This document shows, piece by piece, positions 1 to 6,478 of a stretch of 22,522 nt of DNA. Every line of letters starts with the position of its first letter. The first letter of the stretch is position 1. The DNA is from Oscillospiraceae bacterium (lineage in GTDB: Bacteria > Bacillota > Clostridia > Oscillospirales > Oscillospiraceae): positions 1 through 22,522 of the forward strand of contig JAFSZQ010000046.1 in NCBI GenBank assembly GCA_017458885.1, read 5' to 3'. The notes beneath the pieces were generated by a model that saw only the letters and a program-made list of their open reading frames with translations, was not told where the DNA came from and made no database searches. The translations under genes and the position numbers were made by a program.

Positions 1-1154
1 GCGAGGCGAGCGAGGGCACCTACGAGTGGGTGCGCAAGCTGTTGGAAAATCAGGAGAACACCGACGCCGAGGAGTTCGTCCACACCTTAAAGGTCGATAT
101 GTTCGCGGACGAGGTGTTCGTCTTCTCCCCGAAGGGCGACGTGCGGAACCTGCCCGCCGGCGCGACGCCCATCGACTTCGCCTACAACGTCCACAGCGCC
201 GTCGGCAACCGCATGACCGGCGCGAAGGTCAACGGACGCATCGTGCCGCTGGACTACACGCTGCAAAACGGCGACGTGGTGGAGATCCTGACCGCGAACA
301 ACGCCCACGGCCCCAGCCGCGACTGGCTGACCATCGCCAAGTCCAGCGAGGCGCGCGGCAAGATCCGCCAGTGGTTCAAGAAGGAAAAGCGCCCCGAGAA
401 CATCGTGGGCGGCCGCGCCGCGTTCGAGGCGGAGCTCAAGCACGTCGGCGTCCCGCTCACCGAGGTCATCGGCACAGAGCTGGAAGCGACGCTGCTCAAG
501 AAGCTGCCCTACGGCACGATGGACGATATGTACGCCGCCATCGGCTACGGCGGGTTCTCCGCGCAGAAGGCGGTCAGCCGCATCTACGAGGAGCTGCAGC
601 GCCTCAAGCGCCAGCAGCAGGCGGAGCGGGAGGCGACCGAGCCTGTCCCCGGCGCGCCGGAGGAGACGCGCCCCGCCGTGCCCCGCCGCGCGAAGATCGA
701 GCAGGGCATCGTCGTGGAGGGGCTGTCGAACTGCCTCGTGAAGTTCTCCAAGTGCTGCACGCCCGTGCCCGGGGACGACATCGTGGGCTTCATCACGCGC
801 GGCTACGGCGTGTCGGTGCACCGCAGCGACTGTCCCAACGCCGCGCCGGAGCGCCGCCGCGCGGAGGAGCGCGGGCGCTGGGTGCGGGTGAGCTGGGGCA
901 AGGACGTGCGCGAGAGCTACCTCACGTCGCTGGAGGTCTTCGCGAAGGACAGGGCGAACCTGATCCTGGACGTCTCCGCCGCGCTTTCGACGACGGGCAC
1001 GCGCGTCAAATCGCTCTCCGCCGACGTGACGGCGGACGGCTACGCCATCGTGAAGCTGCTGATCCATGTCGCGGACAGCGAACAGCTCCGCTCGGTGATG
1101 AAGCGGCTGCACCAGATCGGCGGGGTGATGAAGGTGGACCGCCCCGCGGGATGA
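1..1154 (+). CDS. relA: RelA/SpoT-family (p)ppGpp synthetase/hydrolase, C-terminal part (5' end outside window)
   Basis: The bifunctional RelA/SpoT (Rel) enzyme makes and degrades the stringent-response alarmone (p)ppGpp. The reading frame is open from base 3 (E-A-S-E-G-T-Y-E-W-V-R-K), so the gene begins upstream; the GTG at 30 is internal. The N-terminal HD hydrolase and synthetase domains are missing from the window. Visible regions are a TGS domain at about 100-290 (DEVFVFSPKGDV, then NGDVVEILT), a helical stretch, a Cys-containing zinc-finger/RIS-type segment at about 745-840 (FSKCCTPVPGDD, then HRSDCPN), and a C-terminal ACT domain at about 895-1145 (RANLILDVSAAL). The stop TGA is followed within a few bases by a strong hairpin terminator. 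The family call is firm. Which activities remain cannot be judged because the catalytic half is not visible. Confidence 0.95.
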   Translation, partial: EASEGTYEWVRKLLENQENTDAEEFVHTLKVDMFADEVFVFSPKGDVRNLPAGATPIDFAYNVHSAVGNRMTGAKVNGRIVPLDYTLQNGDVVEILTANNAHGPSRDWLTIAKSSEARGKIRQWFKKEKRPENIVGGRAAFEAELKHVGVPLTEVIGTELEATLLKKLPYGTMDDMYAAIGYGGFSAQKAVSRIYEELQRLKRQQQAEREATEPVPGAPEETRPAVPRRAKIEQGIVVEGLSNCLVKFSKCCTPVPGDDIVGFITRGYGVSVHRSDCPNAAPERRRAEERGRWVRVSWGKDVRESYLTSLEVFAKDRANLILDVSAALSTTGTRVKSLSADVTADGYAIVKLLIHVADSEQLRSVMKRLHQIGGVMKVDRPAG

Positions 1155-1156
1155 AG

Positions 1157-1187
1157 AAAAAAAGAGGCTCGTTCGAGCCTCTTTTTT
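1157..1187. terminator. Bidirectional Rho-independent terminator between relA and the dCMP deaminase gene
   Basis: The arms GAGGCTC (1164-1170) and GAGCCTC (1175-1181) close a GTTC loop. They are flanked by seven A on the left and six T on the right, so the hairpin can terminate both convergent transcripts. The 18-base core is the exact reverse complement of the core at 18927-18944. Confidence 0.9.
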
Positions 1188-1191
1188 CTGT

Positions 1192-1677
1192 TCACACCGG
1201 CACGTTTGCCATCGAATCGTCCTCGTACACCCACTCGCGGACGGGGATGACCTCGTACTCCGTCGGCGTGCGGCGGATGACCACCTTCTCCAGCCCCGCG
1301 TTGATGATCTGGCGGCGGCACATCGAGCAGGAGGTCGCGTCCGAGAGCAGCGCGCCCGTCCGCGCGTCGCGCCCGACGAGGTAGATCGTCCCGCCCGCCA
1401 TGTCGCGCCGCGCGGCGGAGATGATGGCGTTCGCCTCGGCGTGGACGCTGCGGCAGAGCTCGTAGCGTTCGCCGCGCGGCACCTGCATCGCCTCGCGCGT
1501 GCAGTAGCCGAGATCGACGCAGTTCTTGCGCCCGCGCGGCGCGCCGTTGTAGCCGGTGGAGATGATCTCGTCGTTGTTGACGATGATCGCGCCGTACACC
1601 CGCCGCAGGCAGGTCGCGCGCTCCGTGACCGTCTGCGCGATGTCGAGGTAGTAGTTCTCCTTGCTGGTGCGTTCCAT
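1192..1677 (-). CDS. Deoxycytidylate (dCMP) deaminase
   Basis: Cytosolic zinc enzyme converting dCMP to dUMP, the precursor of dTMP; 161 residues, typical for the family. The zinc/catalytic motif H79-A-E81 (in SVHAEANAI) and the second zinc pair C117-x2-C120 (SCSMC, followed by RRQIINAGLEKV) are intact. The N-terminal segment TGYNGAPRG is also characteristic. The start was set at the ATG at 1677 because the minus strand has GGGAGGG about 9 bases upstream; the longer reading from a TTG would include that ribosome binding site. It is the last gene of a minus-strand operon after the radical SAM gene (30 bases between) and thymidine kinase, which fits a pyrimidine deoxynucleotide salvage role. 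B. subtilis ComEB belongs to the same family; nothing here links this copy to competence. Confidence 0.93.
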   Translation of the reverse strand: MERTSKENYYLDIAQTVTERATCLRRVYGAIIVNNDEIISTGYNGAPRGRKNCVDLGYCTREAMQVPRGERYELCRSVHAEANAIISAARRDMAGGTIYLVGRDARTGALLSDATSCSMCRRQIINAGLEKVVIRRTPTEYEVIPVREWVYEDDSMANVPV

Positions 1678-1707
1678 CGTTTCTGTCCCTCCCAAAAGTC
1701 GTTGTTT

Positions 1708-2580
1708 CTAAACGCCGCTCAAGTCGAAGTCCGGCGTGTATGCCGCGTTCGCGCTGCTCCGCTCCTGCACGAAGCCGTCCGATATGCCGCAGGCGCGCAG
1801 ATACTCCACCGCCGCGCGGTACTCCGCGCCCGTGACGCGCCGCGCGAGCGCGCCCGCCGCGCCCTTTTGCGGCGTGTACTGGCTCATGAGCGAGAACAGC
1901 GCCCCGCCGTCGGGGAACCGCGCCGCGACGTAGTCGATCACGCGCCGCGTGTTTTCGAGCTGCCCGGGCAGCAGCATATGCCGGATGAGCACGCCGCTTT
2001 GCAGCACGCCGTCCGCGCCCAGCCGGTACGGCCCCGTCTGACGGTACATCTCGTCGATGGCGGCTTTGGCGGTCTCAAAATAGTCCGGCGCGTCCGACAG
2101 CGCCGCCGCGAGGCGCGCGTCCGCGTACTTGAGGTCGGGCAGGTAGACCTGCACCTTGCCCGCGAGCGTCCGCAGCGTCTCCACGCGCTCGTAGCCGCCG
2201 CTGTTCCAGACCACCGGCACGGGGAGCGGCTCCGCGAGCGCCTCCGCGATCCACGGCGTGAAGTGCGTCGGCGTGACGAGGTCGATGCACGCCGCGCCCC
2301 GCGCGATCCCGTCCTCGAAGATCTCCCGCAGCCGCGCGGGAGAGACCGGCTTGCCGAAGTTCCCGCGGCTGATCTCGCCGTTCTGGCAGTACGAGCAGCC
2401 GAGATTGCAGCCCGTGAAAAACACGCAGAGCGCGCCGCGCGCGCCGGAGATGCACGGCTCCTCCCAGCGGTGGAGCATCGCCTTCGCCGCGACGACGCCG
2501 GCGGGCATGGCGCAGAACCCCGCGCCGCGCGCCTCCGTGCGCTCCGCATGGCAGCGGCGGGGGCAGAGGTCGCAGATCAT
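1708..2580 (-). CDS. Radical SAM protein, PflA/PflX-like (pyruvate formate-lyase activating enzyme-related)
   Basis: A 290-residue radical SAM protein. The cluster motif C58-x3-C62-x2-C65 (TGCNLGCSYCQN) should bind the SAM-coordinated 4Fe-4S centre. An N-terminal cysteine set (CDLCPRRC, then GFC at residue 23) resembles the extra cysteine module of the PflX-type family. The substrate is unknown; no glycyl radical enzyme lies in the window, so 'activating enzyme' is only a family label. The ATG at 2580 overlaps the stop of the upstream thymidine kinase gene in an ATGA arrangement, indicating translational coupling. A longer open frame upstream lies wholly inside tdk and is not used. The gene ends in TAG, 30 bases before the dCMP deaminase start. 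The family call is strong, the function open. Confidence 0.88.
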   Translation of the reverse strand: MICDLCPRRCHAERTEARGAGFCAMPAGVVAAKAMLHRWEEPCISGARGALCVFFTGCNLGCSYCQNGEISRGNFGKPVSPARLREIFEDGIARGAACIDLVTPTHFTPWIAEALAEPLPVPVVWNSGGYERVETLRTLAGKVQVYLPDLKYADARLAAALSDAPDYFETAKAAIDEMYRQTGPYRLGADGVLQSGVLIRHMLLPGQLENTRRVIDYVAARFPDGGALFSLMSQYTPQKGAAGALARRVTGAEYRAAVEYLRACGISDGFVQERSSANAAYTPDFDLSGV

Positions 2581-3143
2581 CGCCCCAGATCGCCGCGCAT
2601 CCAGTGCTTGCGGCACAGCCCGATGTACTTGTCGTTCGCGCCGAGCACCACCTGCTCGCCCTCCTTGAGCACGCGCCCGTCGGCGTCGAAGCGGGCGTTG
2701 AACGCCGCCTTCTTGCCGCACCAGCAGATGGTCTTGACCTCCTCGAGCTTGTCCGCCATGACCAGCAGCTCGTAGCTGCCCGGGAACAGCTCGCCGCGGA
2801 AGTCCGCGCGCAGCCCGTAGCAGATCACAGGGATGCCGCAGTCGTCCACGAGGTGCACGAGGTAGCGCACCTCCTCGCGCGTCAAAAACTGCGCCTCGTC
2901 CACGATGATGCAGGCGTTCTTTTTCAGCTCCGCCTCGTCCATCGCGCGCATCTCGTGGAAGTAGACGCACGGGTGCTCCAGCCCGATGCGCGAGTGCACC
3001 ATGTGGTCGCCGTCGCGCGTGTCGAGTTGGGGCTTGACGAGCAGCGTCCGCTGCCCGCGCTCCTCGTAGTTGAACCGCGCCATCAGCGCGTTGGCGCTCT
3101 TGCTGGAGCCCATCGCGCCATACTTGAAGTATAATTGTGCCAT
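2577..3143 (-). CDS. tdk: Thymidine kinase (type II)
   Basis: Phosphorylates thymidine to dTMP using ATP in the salvage pathway; 188 residues, normal for the type II family. The P-loop lies at residues 9-16 (GAMGSSKS). The DEAQF motif at 82-86 carries the Mg2+-binding Asp and catalytic Glu. Zinc-ribbon ligands appear as C-x-C (ICWCGKK) and C-x2-H (LCRKHW). The start ATG at 3143 is preceded on the minus strand by AAGGAG, 7 bases away. It is the first gene of the tdk / radical SAM / dCMP deaminase operon. No clear promoter was found in the 174-base gap to mutY, which is largely filled by a hairpin-bearing repeat, so either transcription starts within the repeat or mutY reads through. Confidence 0.95.
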   Translation of the reverse strand: MAQLYFKYGAMGSSKSANALMARFNYEERGQRTLLVKPQLDTRDGDHMVHSRIGLEHPCVYFHEMRAMDEAELKKNACIIVDEAQFLTREEVRYLVHLVDDCGIPVICYGLRADFRGELFPGSYELLVMADKLEEVKTICWCGKKAAFNARFDADGRVLKEGEQVVLGANDKYIGLCRKHWMRGDLGR

Positions 3144-3161
3144 GAGATTACTCCTTGTTTA

Positions 3162-3222
3162 TTCAGGACGATTCCTGAAACCGTTTCTTCTTTCGCCTTG
3201 CCGAAAGAAGAAATGGTTTCAG
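3162..3222 (-). promoter_or_regulatory. Two overlapping, mutually exclusive hairpins in the tdk leader
   Basis: The large stem pairs 3175-3195 with 3202-3222 (21 positions with one mismatch, or a G-U pair on one strand; loop CCTTGC). A small stem pairs TTCAGGA (3162-3168) with TCCTGAA (3173-3179). They share bases 3175-3179, so both cannot form fully at once. On the minus strand the small stem lies just upstream of the tdk ribosome binding site (3151-3156). A switch or attenuator role is inference; no T-run typical of a terminator follows on the minus strand. Confidence 0.45.
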
Positions 3223-3343
3223 ACTTCCGTAGAAGAAAGGGCGCCTGCCGGCTGTCTCTGTGACGTTTGGGTTTCCGTGTCTAGATTACGCTGTTTGCTC
3301 GTGCGGATTGGCATTTGCTACCCCTTATTCGGCGGAGGGATAT
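3173..3343. repeat. Dispersed hairpin-bearing repeat, copy A (about 170 bp)
   Basis: This segment aligns along its length with 22237-22398 in the same orientation. Shared blocks are TTCCTGA plus a 21-position stem-loop ending GGTTTCAGACTTCC, a weaker middle (TGTGA, GTG), and the nearly identical end ACGCTGTTTGC, CGT, CGG and GCATTTGCTACCCCTTATTCG. The last block contains the mutY stop codon and its last three codons (N-K-G). It encodes no convincing protein. It could be a non-autonomous mobile repeat, a structured RNA or a conserved 3' untranslated region element. Confidence 0.8.
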
Positions 3344-4397
3344 TCAGCAGGTTTTTGGCTTGGGCGGCGTACTTCTTGAATGCCGTGGGGATCGCCAGTT
3401 GCTCAAACTCCGTTGCGTCCACCCATTGAAACTCGGCGTTGTCGCCCGTCACCTCCGCGACGTAGCCCTTCATCTGCCACTCGATGTGCGTGAAGATGTG
3501 CTTCGCCGTGCCGCAGGGCGTAAGGCTCGTCGGCTTTACGCCCCACTGCGCGAGCGTCACGAGCGCGCTCGGCTCGTCGAGGCTGCCCGCCGCGTTCGGG
3601 AACTCCGTCAGCCGCGCCAGCAGCCCCGTGTCGCCGCGGCGGCGGACGGCGACCTTGCCGCCGCGCAGGAGCAGGAACACCGTGCGCTCCTCCGCGCGGC
3701 GCTTTTTCTTCGGCGCGCGCACGGGCAGCACGCCCGTCAGCCCCTCGCGGTACGCCGTGCAAAACGCCCTTGCGGGGCACTCGGCGCACAGCGGCGCGCC
3801 GTTCGGCAGGCACACCGTCGCGCCGAGGTCCATCATCGCCTGGTTCCACGCGCCCGGGCGGGCGCGGTCGATGGACGCCGCCATGTGCTCGCGGAACCGC
3901 CGCCGCGTCCGCGCGTCGGTCACGTCCTCGGCGCAGCCGCAGACGCGCGACGCAACGCGCAGCAGGTTGCCGTCCACCGCCGGCTCCGGCAAACCGTAGT
4001 TGATGCTCGCGATGGCGCTCGCGGTATAGTCGCCGACGCCCGGCAGCGCGCGCAGCGCGTCCATCGTGCGCGGCAGCTCGCCGCCGTATTCGCTGACAAC
4101 GACTTGCGCCGCGCGGTGCAGATTTTTTGCGCGCGAATAGTACCCCAGCCCCTGCCACAATTTATAGAGCCGCTCCTCGGATACCGCCGCGAGCGCGCGC
4201 GCGTCCGGCAGCTCCGCCAGAAAGCGCGCGTAATACGCCAGCACCGCGCCGACGCGCGTCTGCTGGAGCATGATCTCGCTGACCCATGTGCGGTACGGCG
4301 ACGGCTCCTCGCGCCACGGCAGCACGCGGCGGTGCGCGTCGTACCACGCCAGCAGCGGCGCGCGCAGCGCGTCCAAATTGTCCCAATGCTCGTCCAT
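3318..4397 (-). CDS. mutY: A/G-specific adenine DNA glycosylase
   Basis: Removes adenine mispaired with 8-oxoguanine; 359 residues, normal length. Catalytic Glu41 sits in SEIMLQQTRV and catalytic Asp142 in PAVDGNLLRV; the helix-hairpin-helix is at about 118-128 (LPGVGDYTASA). The iron-sulfur cysteines are C196, C204, C207 and C213, spaced x7-x2-x5 rather than the x6-x2-x5 of E. coli. A C-terminal NUDIX-like 8-oxoG recognition domain follows (AKHIFTHIEWQMKGYV). The start ATG at 4397 was chosen because the family N-terminus (LLAWYDAHRRVLPWR) follows at once and a strong promoter places the transcript start within one or two bases of it, so the mRNA may be leaderless. The last codons and the TAG lie inside repeat copy A, which may have replaced the original C-terminus. 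Confidence 0.95.
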   Translation of the reverse strand: MDEHWDNLDALRAPLLAWYDAHRRVLPWREEPSPYRTWVSEIMLQQTRVGAVLAYYARFLAELPDARALAAVSEERLYKLWQGLGYYSRAKNLHRAAQVVVSEYGGELPRTMDALRALPGVGDYTASAIASINYGLPEPAVDGNLLRVASRVCGCAEDVTDARTRRRFREHMAASIDRARPGAWNQAMMDLGATVCLPNGAPLCAECPARAFCTAYREGLTGVLPVRAPKKKRRAEERTVFLLLRGGKVAVRRRGDTGLLARLTEFPNAAGSLDEPSALVTLAQWGVKPTSLTPCGTAKHIFTHIEWQMKGYVAEVTGDNAEFQWVDATEFEQLAIPTAFKKYAAQAKNLLNIPPPNKG

Positions 4398-4404
4398 TGT
4401 CCGC

Positions 4405-4433
4405 AGTATACCACAACATCTTGGGTTTGCCAA
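4405..4433 (-). promoter_or_regulatory. mutY promoter
   Basis: On the minus strand, TTGGCA (4433-4428), a 17-base spacer and TATACT (4410-4405). The expected start site at about 4398 is next to the mutY ATG at 4397. The -35 box shares five base pairs with the divergent promoter. Confidence 0.75.
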
Positions 4434-4456
4434 GAGGCGGCTTTCTATGCTACAAT
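4427..4456 (+). promoter_or_regulatory. Promoter of the metallo-hydrolase gene
   Basis: TTGCCA (4427-4432), an 18-base spacer and TACAAT (4451-4456), then GGGAG and the ATG at 4486. It is arranged back to back with the mutY promoter. Confidence 0.7.
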
Positions 4457-4485
4457 GACCGTACTCTGTAAAAGGGAGACCGGAT

Positions 4486-5244
4486 ATGACCATCACGTTC
4501 CTCGCCCACAGCGGCTTTTTGGTCGAGTGGGAGCATTTTTACACGCTCTTCGACTGGTGGAAGGGCGCGCTGCCGCCGCTCAAAACGGACAAGCCGCTGC
4601 TCGTCTTCGCGAGCCACGCCCACGAAGACCACTTCGACAAGCACATCTTCGCCCTGCCCGAGACCTATCCCCTGACGCGCTACGTCCTCTCCCACGACAT
4701 CCGCCTCGCCGCGCGCCGCTGGGAGAAGCTCGGCATGACCGAGGAACTCTTTGCCCGCGTCACGTCGATGCGCGCGGACAGCGTGTTCGCGACCGAGGCG
4801 GGCGGCGCGGCGCTGACCGTCCGCACCGTCAAGTCCACCGACATCGGCGTGGCGTTCCTGCTCTCCGCCGAGGGGAAGCTCGTCTACCACGCGGGCGACC
4901 TCAACTGGTGGCACTGGACGGACGAGGGCAAGCAGTACTGCGACAACATGGCGGAGAGCTATCGCCGCGCGATCGCCAAGCTCGCGGGCGCCGTGCGCGA
5001 CGAGGCGGCGGACTGCGGCTGCGCGCCGATGCTCGACGTCGCGATGGCGCCGCTCGACCCGCGCCTCGGCGACGCCTACGACAAGGGCGTCGCGTACTTG
5101 ATGGAGCAGATCCCCGTCAAGCGGCTGTTCCCGATGCACGTCTGGGAGAAGTTCGACTGGATCGACCGCTATCGCCGCGAGCATCCCGCCGACGCGGAGC
5201 GGATCGCGCCCATCCGCGCGGACGGGGAGACGTTCCCGATATGA
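4486..5244 (+). CDS. Metallo-beta-lactamase-fold hydrolase
   Basis: A 252-residue cytosolic protein of the MBL superfamily. The metal-binding signature appears as S-H44-A-H46-E-D48-H49 (HxHxDH). Later ligand candidates are the Asp in YHAGDLNWWHW and the His in FPMHVWEKF near the C-terminus. The layout resembles the UPF0173-type stand-alone hydrolases rather than beta-lactamases: no signal peptide, a short core and a C-terminal MHxW segment. The substrate is unknown. GGGAG lies about 10 bases before the ATG, and a sigma-A-like promoter sits at 4427-4456. It is monocistronic, with an AT-rich 148-base gap and no clear terminator before the next gene. Confidence 0.85.
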   Translation: MTITFLAHSGFLVEWEHFYTLFDWWKGALPPLKTDKPLLVFASHAHEDHFDKHIFALPETYPLTRYVLSHDIRLAARRWEKLGMTEELFARVTSMRADSVFATEAGGAALTVRTVKSTDIGVAFLLSAEGKLVYHAGDLNWWHWTDEGKQYCDNMAESYRRAIAKLAGAVRDEAADCGCAPMLDVAMAPLDPRLGDAYDKGVAYLMEQIPVKRLFPMHVWEKFDWIDRYRREHPADAERIAPIRADGETFPI

Positions 5245-5307
5245 CGGGACAATTTCAAAAGAAAATCAACAGGATAAAAAAGATGAAAGCAATCTTGCAA
5301 ATAGGGC

Positions 5308-5336
5308 TTGATTTTCGGCGATACAACGTATAGAAT
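5308..5336 (+). promoter_or_regulatory. Probable promoter of the 2-hydroxyacid dehydrogenase gene
   Basis: TTGATT (5308-5313), 17 bases, TAGAAT (5331-5336). A TATAAT at 5369-5374 is closer to the gene but lacks a -35 box and would place the start site on the ribosome binding site AGGAGG (5380-5385), so it is less likely. Otherwise 5245-5392 is AT-rich with nothing recognisable. Confidence 0.5.
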
Positions 5337-5392
5337 AGTTCCGACAGCGAAAACTTTTGTAATGATTATATAATAGGTAGGAGGAACGGATC

Positions 5393-6367
5393 ATGGCAAA
5401 ATTCAAGGTCTACTACACCATCGAGCTGAACGAGGTGGCGACCCATATCTTCGAGCAGAACGGGTTTGAGGTCAAGCTCTGCTCCCACAACGACGAGGAG
5501 ACTTACGTCAAGGAGCTGACGGCGTACCAGCCCGACGCGATCATGTGCCGCACCGAGCCCGTCACCGCGAAGATGATGGACGTGTGCAAGAACCTCAAGG
5601 TCATCGGCAAGCAGGGCGCGGGGCTGGACAACATCGACATGGACCACGCCGCCGAGAAGGACGTCCAGGTCGTCTTCGCGCCCGCCGGCAACGCCAACGC
5701 CGTCGCCGAGCACGCGATCCTGCTGATGCTCGCCTGCGCCAAGCGGTTTACTTACGTCGACCGCCAGTTCCGCGGCGGCAACTTCCTCGTGCGCATGGGC
5801 ATGGAGCACACCTACGAGCTCGGCGGCAAGACGCTGGGCATGATCGGCTGCGGGCGCATCTCCCAGCTCGCGATGCAGAAGGCGAAGTTCGGCTTCGGCA
5901 TGAAGGTCATCGGCTACGACCCGTACCTCACGCAGGACAAGATCGGCGACCTGTGCGAGCTCAAGGCGACCGCGAAGGAGGTCTGGGAGCAGGCGGACTT
6001 CGTCAGCGTCCATCTGCCCGAGGTCGAGTCCACACACCACTCCATCGGCCGCGAGCAGTTCTCGTGGATGAAGCCGACGGCGTCGTTCATCAACTGCGCG
6101 CGCGGCGGGCTGATCAAGGAAGACGAGCTGATCGCCTGCCTCAAGGACGGCACGCTGTTCCAGGCGGGGCTCGACGTGTTCGAGCACGAGCCGATCCAGC
6201 CGTCCAGCCGCGAGCTGTTCGACCTTGACAACGTGGTCATGACCCCGCACATGGCGGCGACGACCGAGCAGTCGGTGCTCAACTGCTGCACGAGCGTTGC
6301 GAACGACATCGTGGCGGTCTGCAACGGCGAGGCGCCGAAGTGCCCCGCGTCCAAGCCGAAGTTCTAA
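5393..6367 (+). CDS. D-isomer-specific 2-hydroxyacid dehydrogenase (phosphoglycerate dehydrogenase-like)
   Basis: A 324-residue NAD(P)-dependent oxidoreductase. The catalytic triad is visible: Arg237 in NCARGGLIKEDEL, Glu266 in DVFEHEP and His286 in MTPHMAATTEQ. The Rossmann motif is G152-C-G154-R-I-S157, with Ser where the family usually has the third Gly. TGS or ACT regulatory domains of long SerA enzymes are absent, so this is the short form. The substrate (3-phosphoglycerate, a 2-keto acid or another D-hydroxyacid) cannot be decided from sequence. AGGAGG precedes the ATG. A strong terminator follows, so it is a single-gene unit. The GntR regulator downstream has its own promoter; a regulatory link is possible but unsupported. 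Confidence 0.9.
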   Translation: MAKFKVYYTIELNEVATHIFEQNGFEVKLCSHNDEETYVKELTAYQPDAIMCRTEPVTAKMMDVCKNLKVIGKQGAGLDNIDMDHAAEKDVQVVFAPAGNANAVAEHAILLMLACAKRFTYVDRQFRGGNFLVRMGMEHTYELGGKTLGMIGCGRISQLAMQKAKFGFGMKVIGYDPYLTQDKIGDLCELKATAKEVWEQADFVSVHLPEVESTHHSIGREQFSWMKPTASFINCARGGLIKEDELIACLKDGTLFQAGLDVFEHEPIQPSSRELFDLDNVVMTPHMAATTEQSVLNCCTSVANDIVAVCNGEAPKCPASKPKF

Positions 6368-6375
6368 AACGAGAG

Positions 6376-6402
6376 ATCGCCGCCAAAAGGCGGCGATTTT
6401 TT
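6376..6402 (+). terminator. Rho-independent terminator of the dehydrogenase gene
   Basis: ATCGCCGCC (6376-6384), loop AAAA, GGCGGCGAT (6389-6397), followed by a T-run and a second run of five T. Confidence 0.92.
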
Positions 6403-6412
6403 GTTTTTCCTC

Positions 6413-6442
6413 TTGAAATATTCCCACTATATATGGTACAAT
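6413..6442 (+). promoter_or_regulatory. Promoter of the HutC-type GntR gene
   Basis: TTGAAA (6413-6418), 18 bases, TACAAT (6437-6442); the start site is expected near 6449, about 30 bases before the ATG at 6479. Confidence 0.7.
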
Positions 6443-6478
6443 CTAAACGTTCCAAACAAATCGAAAGAGGGCAGGACA

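Noticed and set aside
26..1384. 452-codon plus-strand frame overlapping relA
   Set aside because: Arg-rich frame-shifted reading of relA that continues through the terminator into the convergent gene.
5369..5374. TATAAT as the main promoter of the 2-hydroxyacid dehydrogenase gene
   Set aside because: No -35 box at the right distance and the start site would fall on the ribosome binding site; the TTGATT-N17-TAGAAT pair further upstream is a better fit.
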